Assembly: GCA_937927945.1 (NCBI GenBank)
Contig: CALEYW010000090.1
Coordinates: 1 to 64,000 of the forward strand
Length of the DNA: 64,000 nt
Direction: 5' to 3'
From: an uncultured candidate division WPS-2 bacterium
Lineage (GTDB): Bacteria; Vulcanimicrobiota; Vulcanimicrobiia; Vulcanimicrobiales; Vulcanimicrobiaceae
Under the pieces are notes generated by a model. That model saw only the letters and a list, made by a program, of their open reading frames with translations, had not been told where the DNA came from and did not search any database. Position numbers and translations under genes: made by a program. This document shows, one piece after another, positions 17,198-24,863 of this stretch; within the stretch, counting starts at the first letter, position 1; every line of letters starts with the position of its first letter.

Positions 17198-17811
17198 CGT
17201 GGCTCCTGTTCCTGGCTGCATCCGCGGCGACGCTCTGGTGCGGCTGGTGGATGTTGCGCACGATGTCGATGCTCGAGGCCGGGTTGGCGCTCATGGGCTC
17301 CTCGCTCGGCGCCGCGGTCCTGCTCTTCACGCTGCACGCTGACATCGTCGCCGCCATGACCGTGATGATGTTCGGACCGGCGATGCTCGGGATGATCCTC
17401 TTCATGCTGATGCTGATGGAAGACAGCGGCGGGTTCATGATGACGGCATCGTCCGACGTCCCGATGCCGCACGACGCGCCCGATGCGGGCCCTGAGGTGC
17501 TGCGTGAGGCGGCGCCCCTGCTCGGCGACATCTCGGAGATCGCTCCGCCGGCGGCCGAGATGGATATGGCGATGACCAACGCGCAAACGCGCTGGGGAGG
17601 TTGGATCGCCGGCGCATTCTTCGTTGCGAACGCGGCGGTCATCGTGCGGACTCCGTGGGGCGGCACCTCGGAGTCGCCGTCCGTGGCACAGGCCGGCCTG
17701 ATCGGCGCAGCGCTGCTCGACAAGTACATGCTCGTGTTCGAGGGTTGCGGACTGCTGATTCTTCTCACCGTCGTCGCCGCGACGATGCTGGGCCGGAGTG
17801 AGAACCGATGA
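17188..17811 (+). CDS. nuoJ: NuoJ-like subunit
   Basis: This 207-aa membrane protein has an N-terminal pair of helices ('WLLFLAASAATLWCGWWML', 'LEAGLALMGSSLGAAVLLFTL') and a pi-helix region ('VMMFGPAMLGMILFMLMLM') that aligns with the NuoJ 'VYVGAIxVLFLFVVML' segment. The rest is a long soluble loop rich in acidic residues and Met, then two more helices. NuoJ takes part in conformational coupling in complex I. The ATG at 17188 overlaps the end of nuoH by 10 bases, and the TGA overlaps the ATG of nuoK. Confidence 0.8.
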   Translation: MVLTWLLFLAASAATLWCGWWMLRTMSMLEAGLALMGSSLGAAVLLFTLHADIVAAMTVMMFGPAMLGMILFMLMLMEDSGGFMMTASSDVPMPHDAPDAGPEVLREAAPLLGDISEIAPPAAEMDMAMTNAQTRWGGWIAGAFFVANAAVIVRTPWGGTSESPSVAQAGLIGAALLDKYMLVFEGCGLLILLTVVAATMLGRSENR

Positions 17812-18116
17812 TTCCGCTGCAGGGATATCTCATCGTCGCCGCCGGCCTGTTCTCCGTCGGCCTGTGGGGTGTGATGAGCCAGCGGGGTCTCGTGATGATC
17901 CTCATGGCGCTCGAACTGATGCTCTCGGCCGCGAATCTCGAGGTGCTCGCGTTTTGGCGGTATCTCTCACCCGCGCAGATCGACCCGCACGTGTTCGCGA
18001 TCGTCGTTCTCACGATCGCGAGCGTCGAAGAAGCCGTCGGCCTCGGCCTGGCGCTGATGCTCTATCGGCGGCGGTCCACGCAGAACGTAGACCGCTTCGC
18101 GGAGCTGCGAGGGTGA
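17808..18116 (+). CDS. nuoK: NADH-quinone oxidoreductase subunit K
   Basis: This 102-aa, three-helix subunit matches NuoK/MrpC along its length. The two proton-path glutamates are kept: Glu36 in 'MALELMLSAANLE' and Glu75 in 'IASVEEAVGLGLAL'. The length is exactly as usual. The start overlaps the nuoJ stop and the stop overlaps the GTG of nuoL, so expression is tightly coupled. Confidence 0.92.
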   Translation: MIPLQGYLIVAAGLFSVGLWGVMSQRGLVMILMALELMLSAANLEVLAFWRYLSPAQIDPHVFAIVVLTIASVEEAVGLGLALMLYRRRSTQNVDRFAELRG

Positions 18117-19693
18117 GCGCGCCGTGGCTCCCCGGGCTGCCGCTGATCTTCATCGACGACGCGGTCTCGCGTTGGGCGACGCTGATCGTCTTGGCGGTGG
18201 CCGCGATCCTGGGAACCTACGCCGCCGGCGACCCGGAACTGCGGACCGGTCGATTCCGATTTTGGACGGTGTACGCGCTCTTCGCGTTCGCCGCGATCGC
18301 CTTCGCGCACGCATCCGGCCTGCTCACGTCATACGTGTTGTGGGAAGCGATGAGCGCGTGCTCGTTCTTCCTGATCGCGCAGCGGCTCGATGAGGACGTC
18401 GTCGCGGCGTCGGTGAGGGCGCTCACGACGACCCGGCTGGGCGACCTGCTGCTCCTGATCGGCGCCGGCGCCATCGCCGCCGGACACCCACAGGTCGGAC
18501 TGATCGGCGCGCTCGCGGGGGCCGCGATCAAGTCCGGGCAGCTGGGAGCGACGCCGTGGCTGGTCGGAGCGATGGTGGCGCCGACGCCCGTGAGCGCGTT
18601 GCTGCATTCGGCGACGCTGGTCGCGGCGGGGCCGTATCTGCTTGCGCGGCTTGCGCCGCAACTCGCCGTCTTCCCGAATCTGCTCGCCGCGCTCGCGATC
18701 TACGCGGTCATCTCGGCGTTCGCCGGCGCGCTGTTCGCAGCGACGTCGAACGATGCGAAACGCACCCTCGCGTGGTCGACCTCGGAGCAATTGGCTCAGG
18801 CGACGCTGGCGACGGCGGCGGGAGCGCCGTTCGCGGGTCTTGCCGTTTTGGCAGGGCACGCACTGGCCAAACCGCTGTTGTTCATCGCGGCGGGTTACCT
18901 GCGCGCCGCGACCGGCTCGACCCGTTACGACGCGGCGTCGCGGGAGGGACGGCGCGTGGGCGCTTTCGTCGCAGCGACCGTCGTCGGAGCGGCGGCGCTG
19001 GTGGGGATACCGCCGTTCCTCTCGTCGTGGGGGCTCGCGTCCACCTGGTCCGCGGTCGCGACGGCACGGCCGCCCCTCCTGATCGCGGGGCTCGCGATCT
19101 CCGCATTGAGCGGATGGTACGCCACGCGATTCGCTCTGCTGCTCTTGCCGGACGTGAACCGCCCCTTCGCGCGCGCGGCACTGCGGCCACCGTTGCGCGC
19201 CGCCGCGTGGCTTGGGATCACGCTCGCGCTCGCCGTGTCGATCGGCGTGATCCGGTTCCGGGTCGACCTGGAATCGCTGGCCCTGCCGATACTCGCGCTG
19301 AGCGGAGGTGCGCTGGCGGTAGCGGCGCGGCGGACGACGCTGCTCACAGCGGGGTTCGCGTTCCCCGAAGGCATCGCATGGTGGGACCGCACGTTCAGCG
19401 CGCCCGCCCGCGCGGCGGGCACGCTGCTCGATCGCTGCGATCGCGCGCTGCTTGCGGGCGCGCACTTCCTGGCGACGGCGACGCTGCGGATCGGTCGTCG
19501 CGCGGCCGCGGTCGATGACCGGCTGGATCGTGATACCACCGAGCTCGGGCGCGGGCTGCTGGCGGGAGGGCGGCGCGCAGCCGCGGTCGTCGTCGGCGAC
19601 ATCTCACGTTACGTCGCGTACACTGCCGTCGGGCTCGCCCTTGCAGCGGCCGTCATCGCCGCGGTGCTCGCGACGGCCAGAGGTTTCGCGTGA
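18113..19693 (+). CDS. nuoL: NuoL-like antiporter subunit, shortened
   Basis: This antiporter-like subunit has about 526 aa, against 600-650 usually. Retained features are Glu78 in 'YVLWEAMSACSFFL', Lys140 in 'GAAIKSGQL', 'PTPVSALLHSATLV' (His165) and 'AKRTLAWSTSEQLAQ'. The canonical 'QFPFHTWLPDAM' after the lysine is 'QLGATPWLVGAM', so the first His and the Asp are lost. The N-terminal about 60 residues are missing. The C-terminus has long amphipathic Arg/Asp-rich helices (about 430-500) like the lateral helix HL. It starts at a GTG overlapping nuoK. Confidence 0.85.
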   Translation: MSAPWLPGLPLIFIDDAVSRWATLIVLAVAAILGTYAAGDPELRTGRFRFWTVYALFAFAAIAFAHASGLLTSYVLWEAMSACSFFLIAQRLDEDVVAASVRALTTTRLGDLLLLIGAGAIAAGHPQVGLIGALAGAAIKSGQLGATPWLVGAMVAPTPVSALLHSATLVAAGPYLLARLAPQLAVFPNLLAALAIYAVISAFAGALFAATSNDAKRTLAWSTSEQLAQATLATAAGAPFAGLAVLAGHALAKPLLFIAAGYLRAATGSTRYDAASREGRRVGAFVAATVVGAAALVGIPPFLSSWGLASTWSAVATARPPLLIAGLAISALSGWYATRFALLLLPDVNRPFARAALRPPLRAAAWLGITLALAVSIGVIRFRVDLESLALPILALSGGALAVAARRTTLLTAGFAFPEGIAWWDRTFSAPARAAGTLLDRCDRALLAGAHFLATATLRIGRRAAAVDDRLDRDTTELGRGLLAGGRRAAAVVVGDISRYVAYTAVGLALAAAVIAAVLATARGFA

Positions 19694-21132
19694 TCGCGCT
19701 CGCGCTCGCGATCGGCGCACCGGTCCTGGTCGCCCTCGGCGCACCGTTCGCTCCGGTTCGCGTCGCGCGCGCGCTCGTCATCGGCGTGGGATTGCTCGTC
19801 CTCGCGGTGGCACTCGCCGCGCTCGGCGGCCTCATCGCCCCGTCGCTCGACGTGCCATGGATCCCCGCGCTCGGAGCACGCTTGGCCTTGGGCGGTGATG
19901 CCCTGAGCTGGTCGCTCGTCGCACTCGCCGGCGGACTGACCGCCGCCGCCGTCGGTGGGGTACCGCCGCGAACGAACGGATCGGCATTGGCGGCGTTGTT
20001 TGCCGCGATGCTGGCCGGGCTCGTCGTCGTCTTCCTTGCGCGCGACCTGCTGCTGTTCTATTTCGGCTTCGAGATCGCGCTGGTCCCGATGTACTTCATC
20101 ATCGGAGGCTGGGGCGAAGGCGATCGGACCCGAGCCGCAATCGTGTTTTTCGTGTACACGCGCGCCGGGTCGCTGGCGATGCTGCTCGCGTTCGTGGGTC
20201 TTGCCTTTGGCGCCGGCGGCCACGGGTTCGCCTTCTCGGCGGCTGCGCATCCGAGCGGACTGCTGGCCGCGTGGATCGCGGCAGGGCTGCTGATTGGATT
20301 TGCGATCAAGCTCCCGGTCGTGCCGTTGCATGCCTGGCTGCCGCTCGCGCACACCGAGGCCCCGACGGAGGGCAGCGTGATGCTCGCCGGGCTGCTGCTC
20401 AAACTCGGGGGGTACGGTCTGTTGCGCATCGCGCTCGCGTTCGTCCCAGGAGCGCTCGCGGCGACGGCGCCGTGGCTGGTGGCCTGGGGCCTGACCAGCG
20501 CGCTCTGGGGGGCGCTCGCGGCCTTCCCGCAACGCGATCTCAAGCGGCTCGTCGCGTACACCTCCGTCAATCACATGGGGTACGTCCTCGTCGCGGTCGC
20601 GGTCGCCGCGGCGCTCGGCCCCGACTCTGTAGCCGGGCGGCTCGCGGTGAGCGGCGCGGCGCTGCAACTGGTGAGTCATGGCCTGCTCACCGGAGGTTTG
20701 TTCCTCGTCAGCGGAGCGATCGGCGAGCGCTTCGGGACGCGCGACCTCAGGCGGCTGGGAGGCATGGCACGGCGGGCGCCCCGCTACGGTTGGACGTTCG
20801 CGCTGCTCGCACTGGGCTCGCTCGGGATCCCTGCACTGAGCGGCTTCGCAGCGGAAGTGCAGATCGTGCTGGCGACCGCCATGTACGCACCTGGCGCAGC
20901 GGTCGTGCTCGGGGTCGCAATCGTGCTGACGACGGCACTGCTCGCGCGCACGGCACTGAGGCTGCTCACCGGTGAGCCGGTAGAGGCCGAACCCTCGGAA
21001 CACCGTGGGGCGGACCTCGCGCTGCCGTGGGTGGCGGCGCTGTTGCTCGGGAGTGCGGTGCTCGGCATCTGGCCACGCGTTCTGGTGGACGGGTACGTGG
21101 CGGTCGCTGCCGCGCTCGGCGCCGGCCGGTGA
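19690..21132 (+). CDS. nuoM: NADH-quinone oxidoreductase subunit M
   Basis: This 480-aa antiporter-like subunit is the most canonical of the set: Glu128 in 'FGFEIALVPMYFIIGGWG', Lys208 and His215 in 'AIKLPVVPLHAWLPLAHTEAPTEGSV', and 'RDLKRLVAYTSVNHMGYVL'. These residues carry protons in complex I and related Mrp antiporters. It starts at a GTG that overlaps the nuoL stop and ends in a GTGA overlap with nuoN. The length is normal. Confidence 0.93.
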   Translation: MIALALAIGAPVLVALGAPFAPVRVARALVIGVGLLVLAVALAALGGLIAPSLDVPWIPALGARLALGGDALSWSLVALAGGLTAAAVGGVPPRTNGSALAALFAAMLAGLVVVFLARDLLLFYFGFEIALVPMYFIIGGWGEGDRTRAAIVFFVYTRAGSLAMLLAFVGLAFGAGGHGFAFSAAAHPSGLLAAWIAAGLLIGFAIKLPVVPLHAWLPLAHTEAPTEGSVMLAGLLLKLGGYGLLRIALAFVPGALAATAPWLVAWGLTSALWGALAAFPQRDLKRLVAYTSVNHMGYVLVAVAVAAALGPDSVAGRLAVSGAALQLVSHGLLTGGLFLVSGAIGERFGTRDLRRLGGMARRAPRYGWTFALLALGSLGIPALSGFAAEVQIVLATAMYAPGAAVVLGVAIVLTTALLARTALRLLTGEPVEAEPSEHRGADLALPWVAALLLGSAVLGIWPRVLVDGYVAVAAALGAGR

Positions 21133-22523
21133 GCGCGAACGATCTGCTGGCCGTCGTGCCGGAGATGGCGCTGGGTGCGCTCGGGATGGCGCTCGTCGTG
21201 CTGGCAACGGTGCGCGAGCGCCCACAGCTGGCATACGGCACCGGCGCGATCGGCCTGGCGCTCGCGCTCGTGGCCCTCCTTGGCGATGTCCGTTCCCCTG
21301 CCGCCGCCGCCTTCATGGGGACGTACCGGCTGGACGGCTACGGTCTGGCGGCCAAAGCGGTCGCGATCGCCTTCGGCGCGGTCGCGCTCGGCGCGATGCG
21401 CCGCGACCTCCAAGATTCGCCGCGGGCGACAGAGGCGCCGGCCTTCGTCGTGTTCGGCACGCTGGCTGCCTGCGTGCTGGTCGAGGCGCAGGACCTCGCC
21501 CTCATCGCCGTCGCGCTGACGATGCTCGCGGCCGCCGTGTACGGTTTGCTCGGGGCGGCGCCCGGATCGGTGCGCGCGGCCGAAGCTGCGCTGAAGTTCT
21601 TCGTGCTCTCCGCCCTCACGGGAGCCGTCACGCTGTACGGTTTTGGCCTGCTGTTCGGTCTGGGACGGTCACTCGACGAAGCGACTCTCGCGACGCGGCT
21701 CGCGGCGAGCCCGCCGGTGGCGGTGGCGCTTGCGGCGGTGCTGACGAGCGCGGCGTTCGTCTTCGAATCCGCCCTGGTCCCGATCGCCGAGTGGGCTCCG
21801 GACGTGTATCAGGGAGCGCGCACCTCGGTCACGCTTTGGCTTTCGGTGGTGCCGAAGACGGCCGCGCTCCTCGCCCTCGCGCGTCTCGTGTCCACCGCTT
21901 TGCAGGGACAGCTCGAGATGGTGGTGATTGCGGTCGGCGTCGTAGCGGTCGCGAGCCAAATTTGGGGGAACCTGGCCGCCTACGCACAGCGCGACATCAA
22001 GCGGATGTTGGCGTATTCGGGGATCGCTCAAGCCGGTTTCATGGCGTCCGCGCTCGCCGTTTCGGCGCGTTCATCATCGGCGCTCGACGCGCTCCTGCTC
22101 TACATCGCAGCCTACGCGGCGATGAACGGCTTGGCGTTTGCGTCCGTGCTGGCGATCGAACGGCGCTTCGGCGTGACCACGATCGACGGGTTGAACGGCG
22201 TCGGCGCAAGCGCGCCTTGGCTGGGGCTGGCTCTGACGACGGCGCTGCTGTCGCTGGCGGGCTTCCCGCCCTTCGTCGGATTCGCCGCGAAGGTCGCCTT
22301 ATTGCAGGCGACCTTCTCCGCGCACGAGCCGTGGCTGGGCATTTCGATCGCCGTCAACAGCGTGCTCAGCCTCGGGTACTATCTGGGTCCGATCGCGCGC
22401 ATTTGGACGGGGACGCGGTTCCCCGCGCGGCCGTTCGTGCGCGTGGGTACCGCCGCGGTCGTGATCACGGCATTGGCGAACGTCGTGCTCGGCCTCGCGC
22501 CTCAGCTTGCCATCCCTCGCTAA
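21129..22523 (+). CDS. nuoN: NADH-quinone oxidoreductase subunit N
   Basis: This 464-aa antiporter-like subunit is recognised by 'EWAPDVYQGARTSVTLWLSVVPKTAALLALARLV' (shown as a region) and 'AQRDIKRMLAYSGIAQAGF'. The segment that normally reads 'aFKixavPFHxWxPDvYeGAP' reads 'FVFESALVPIAEW', so the proton-path Lys and His of the first half-channel are replaced by Glu and Ile/Ala, while the later Lys ('VPKTAAL') is kept. It is the last gene of the nuo run; a separate unit begins 80 bases on. The protein is likely structural, with altered proton transfer. Confidence 0.88.
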   Translation: MSANDLLAVVPEMALGALGMALVVLATVRERPQLAYGTGAIGLALALVALLGDVRSPAAAAFMGTYRLDGYGLAAKAVAIAFGAVALGAMRRDLQDSPRATEAPAFVVFGTLAACVLVEAQDLALIAVALTMLAAAVYGLLGAAPGSVRAAEAALKFFVLSALTGAVTLYGFGLLFGLGRSLDEATLATRLAASPPVAVALAAVLTSAAFVFESALVPIAEWAPDVYQGARTSVTLWLSVVPKTAALLALARLVSTALQGQLEMVVIAVGVVAVASQIWGNLAAYAQRDIKRMLAYSGIAQAGFMASALAVSARSSSALDALLLYIAAYAAMNGLAFASVLAIERRFGVTTIDGLNGVGASAPWLGLALTTALLSLAGFPPFVGFAAKVALLQATFSAHEPWLGISIAVNSVLSLGYYLGPIARIWTGTRFPARPFVRVGTAAVVITALANVVLGLAPQLAIPR

Positions 22524-22603
22524 AGCGCGCAGCGTTCGACACGCTGTCGTCGAGTGGGCCGCGCGCCACGGGAGCGAGTGTGTGAGGGCGCGAACCATCG
22601 GCC

Positions 22604-23023
22604 GTGGTCAAGAAACGCGACGTGCAATTCCGGCCCAAGGGCAAGGGAGTCAATCAGGTTCTCGGAGAGCTGCAGACTCGCGTCATGGAGCATCTGTGGT
22701 CCGCGGGGCCGATGGCGGTCGCGACGTTACACCGCGCGCTCGCTCGACGCGGAGAAGTCGCCTACACGACCGTGGCAACCGAACTGACCCGCCTGCAAGG
22801 CAAGGGCCTCGTCAAGAAGACGGGGACGCACTTAGAGACGCGCTACGCGGCAGCGGTCTCGCGCGAGGCATTCGTCGAGGGGTTCGTGGGCGACGTGCTC
22901 TCCGGGCTGGTCGGCGCGCACGGGCGCGCGGCGATCCATGGATTCGTCGACGCGATCGCCGGCGACGACGACGCGCTTGACGAAACGCTGCGGCTGTTGC
23001 AAGAACGTCGCCGGGCTCGCTGA
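22604..23023 (+). CDS. BlaI/MecI/CopY-family repressor (copy 1)
   Basis: This 139-aa winged-helix repressor has 'VMEHLWSAGPMAVATLHRAL' and 'YTTVATELTRLQGKGLVKK', the DNA-binding part of the BlaI/CopY family, followed by a dimerising C-terminal helix region. Family members repress beta-lactamase or copper genes and are released by proteolysis or metal. A GTG start is used. It is followed by an M56 peptidase, the classic BlaI-BlaR pairing. A textbook BlaI-like palindrome lies downstream at 24045-24061, before a copper operon, so that operon is the likely target. Confidence 0.88.
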   Translation: MVKKRDVQFRPKGKGVNQVLGELQTRVMEHLWSAGPMAVATLHRALARRGEVAYTTVATELTRLQGKGLVKKTGTHLETRYAAAVSREAFVEGFVGDVLSGLVGAHGRAAIHGFVDAIAGDDDALDETLRLLQERRRAR

Positions 23024-23079
23024 TCGCACCGCGCCGGGGAGTCTGCTACACCGTGTCGAATGGTCGCCCGATGGCAGTG

Positions 23080-23183
23080 CACGCTCGGCGGCCATTCACG
23101 GTTTCATCGACGTGATCGCGCACGATGATGCAGCCCTCGAAGAGACGCTGCGGCTGATCCAGGAACGACCCCGGCCTCGTTGA
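23080..23183 (+). repeat. Diverged partial duplication of the blaI 3' end
   Basis: The last 35 codons of blaI ('AAIHGFVDAIAGDDDALDETLRLLQERRRAR') recur here as 'AAIHGFIDVIAHDDAALEETLRLIQERPRPR', ending in TGA at the start of the M56 gene (TGATG). The copies are alike but not identical at DNA level. This is an old partial duplication or what is left of a second blaI gene. No start codon or DNA-binding domain precedes it. Confidence 0.75.
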
Positions 23184-23977
23184 TGCTGCGCGTCGCGCGC
23201 TGGGCGTGGCCGCTGATCTTTCTCATTCCGCTCACGCTGGTTGCCGGGCGGGGGTGCCGCTTTCCCGGCGTCGACGCGGCCTATCACTCGGTGCTGTGGA
23301 TGCACGAAAATCTGCCTGCGCTCTACGTCGTCGCGGCCGCCATGGCGGCGGTGGCGGTGGCGATCCGCGTCGCGCGGGCGCGCGCCCGCGCAGCGACCCT
23401 GTTTGCTCTCGCGACACCATTGCCGCCGGCGCTGGAAAAGGCGTTCGCAATGGAGAGCGCCCGGCTGTCCGTCGCGGTTCCCGCGCTGGCATATTTAGAT
23501 GTCGCCGCACCGCTGTGCTTTGCGCTCGTCGGGAGGCGATCGTCGGTTGTTGTCTCGCGAGGCTTTGTCGAGGGTCTCGACGCCGAGGAACTCGCGATGG
23601 TAGCCCGTCACGAATTGCTGCACATCAAGCACCGCGATCCGCTGCAGGGCTTCGTGTGGCATCTCGCCTTCGCGGCTCTCATTTTGCCGGCGTTCTCCGC
23701 GCTCGAGCGCTGGCTCACCTCACGCCGCGAACTGCGGACCAACCTGGAGGCCGCCGACGTGGATCCCGATCCGGACCGGTACGCTCGGCTGCTCGCATCG
23801 CAAGCGCGCGAGCGGCGCAGCCTCTGCGTCGAAGCGATCGGCGCCCCCGCGCGCAGTCGCGGCCTCCTTTCAGCGCTCGCCGCGCCGGCGATGGTCTTGA
23901 TCGTGCTCGCGTCGCTCGCACTGTCCCATGCCTGGTTTCTCGACCATCTGAGCTACCTTTCCGCTCGTCACTGCTGA
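23183..23977 (+). CDS. M56-family (BlaR1-like) membrane metallopeptidase
   Basis: This 264-aa membrane protein has helices near residues 8-25, 45-65 and 150-170, a gluzincin zinc motif 'MVARHELLHIKHRD', and a C-terminal helix. M56 peptidases cleave BlaI-type repressors when a signal is sensed. No penicillin-binding sensor domain is present, so the stimulus is probably not a beta-lactam; the downstream genes suggest copper. The ATG at 23183 overlaps the stop of the blaI-like remnant. Confidence 0.85.
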   Translation: MLRVARWAWPLIFLIPLTLVAGRGCRFPGVDAAYHSVLWMHENLPALYVVAAAMAAVAVAIRVARARARAATLFALATPLPPALEKAFAMESARLSVAVPALAYLDVAAPLCFALVGRRSSVVVSRGFVEGLDAEELAMVARHELLHIKHRDPLQGFVWHLAFAALILPAFSALERWLTSRRELRTNLEAADVDPDPDRYARLLASQARERRSLCVEAIGAPARSRGLLSALAAPAMVLIVLASLALSHAWFLDHLSYLSARHC

Positions 23978-24044
23978 GGGATGATTGGAATGGTGGCTGG
24001 GCGCAAACGCCGGGACCACAGGTGAACCTTCGGAACTTCGGCAA

Positions 24045-24061
24045 TACTACATCGCGTAGTA
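24045..24061. promoter_or_regulatory. BlaI/MecI-type operator before the copper operon
   Basis: TACTAC-ATCGC-GTAGTA is a perfect inverted repeat. Its arms equal those of the classical BlaI/MecI operator (TACTAC-ATAT-GTAGTA), with a 5-nt instead of a 4-nt spacer. It lies 65-80 bases before the ATG of the Met-rich protein gene and just after the blaI-M56 pair, so the pair most likely represses the 24.1-27.9 kb copper operon. Confidence 0.75.
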
Positions 24062-24125
24062 GCCTCGTCTGAGCGACTCGGGCGGCACCGTGCCGTCCGA
24101 CTTGCGCCTTCCGCATAGGAGTCCA

Positions 24126-24788
24126 ATGCTCTTCGATCGTCTTCTGCGACGCACAGCCGCCGCCGTCTCTCTCGCGCTTCTCGTCCCAGCCGCGGCGCTA
24201 GCGCACCCCGGCGAAGGTGGTGCGACGCCCAATCCGGCCTTGCTTTCGTCACTCGTCGCTGCGGGCGGCGGGTCGACGGCATTCAGCGCGAAGGCCCTGC
24301 GCCAGAACCTCGGCGGCCCCGCCGAGGAGGCAAAACTTCGCGCCGCTCTGGGCGCCGCTGCGGTAACGCGGTACGACGATGTGTTCTCGTTCGTCGTGCG
24401 CGACGGACTCGCGACGATGAGCAAGAACGGGGAAACGCTTCCGGCGCCAAACCCGGCGCCGTCGAACGGTAAGGCTCTCGCCGTCGCGCTCTTCAAGGCC
24501 GGGCTCCACGACGGTGACTTCGACATCGAGCGCCTCTTCGACACGCTGTTCTCGCAGAGCGTGCACATGCACGCGATGATGGCCGTGGCACAGAAGTATG
24601 GCGCACCGGGTGAGAGCGCGTATCACCAAGTCTTCGGACGCCTCGTCGCGGACGTCGGCGGCAACGGCGCGCCCGTCGATCTCAAGGCCGACGAGCGGAT
24701 GCACCACATGAACGGAATGGACATGAAGGGGATGGACATGAAGGGCATGTCGATGCCTTCCCCCGGCGCGACGAGCACGCCGCACTAA
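24126..24788 (+). CDS. Secreted protein with Met/His-rich tail, copper operon
   Basis: This is a 220-aa exported protein: signal peptide 'LLRRTAAAVSLALLVPAAALA', then a helical domain of unknown family, ending in 'MHHMNGMDMKGMDMKGMSM', a Met/His cluster suited to Cu(I)/Cu(II). The ATG at 24126 is preferred to 24090 because of the strong AGGAG five bases upstream. It is the first gene after the BlaI-type operator and precedes the multicopper oxidase and copB, so it probably binds or buffers copper in the periplasm. I do not recognise the core domain. Confidence 0.8.
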   Translation: MLFDRLLRRTAAAVSLALLVPAAALAHPGEGGATPNPALLSSLVAAGGGSTAFSAKALRQNLGGPAEEAKLRAALGAAAVTRYDDVFSFVVRDGLATMSKNGETLPAPNPAPSNGKALAVALFKAGLHDGDFDIERLFDTLFSQSVHMHAMMAVAQKYGAPGESAYHQVFGRLVADVGGNGAPVDLKADERMHHMNGMDMKGMDMKGMSMPSPGATSTPH

Positions 24789-24863
24789 CGCCCCTCGACG
24801 GCACGCGCGGCCGCACCGCACGGTGCGGCCGTGTCCGACAACGCAACTGAAACCGAGATCGAG

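Noticed and set aside
18329..19465. Long open frame antisense to nuoL (378 codons), and similar ones opposite nuoM and nuoH
   Set aside because: Arg-rich composition without domains; typical shadow frames in GC-rich DNA.
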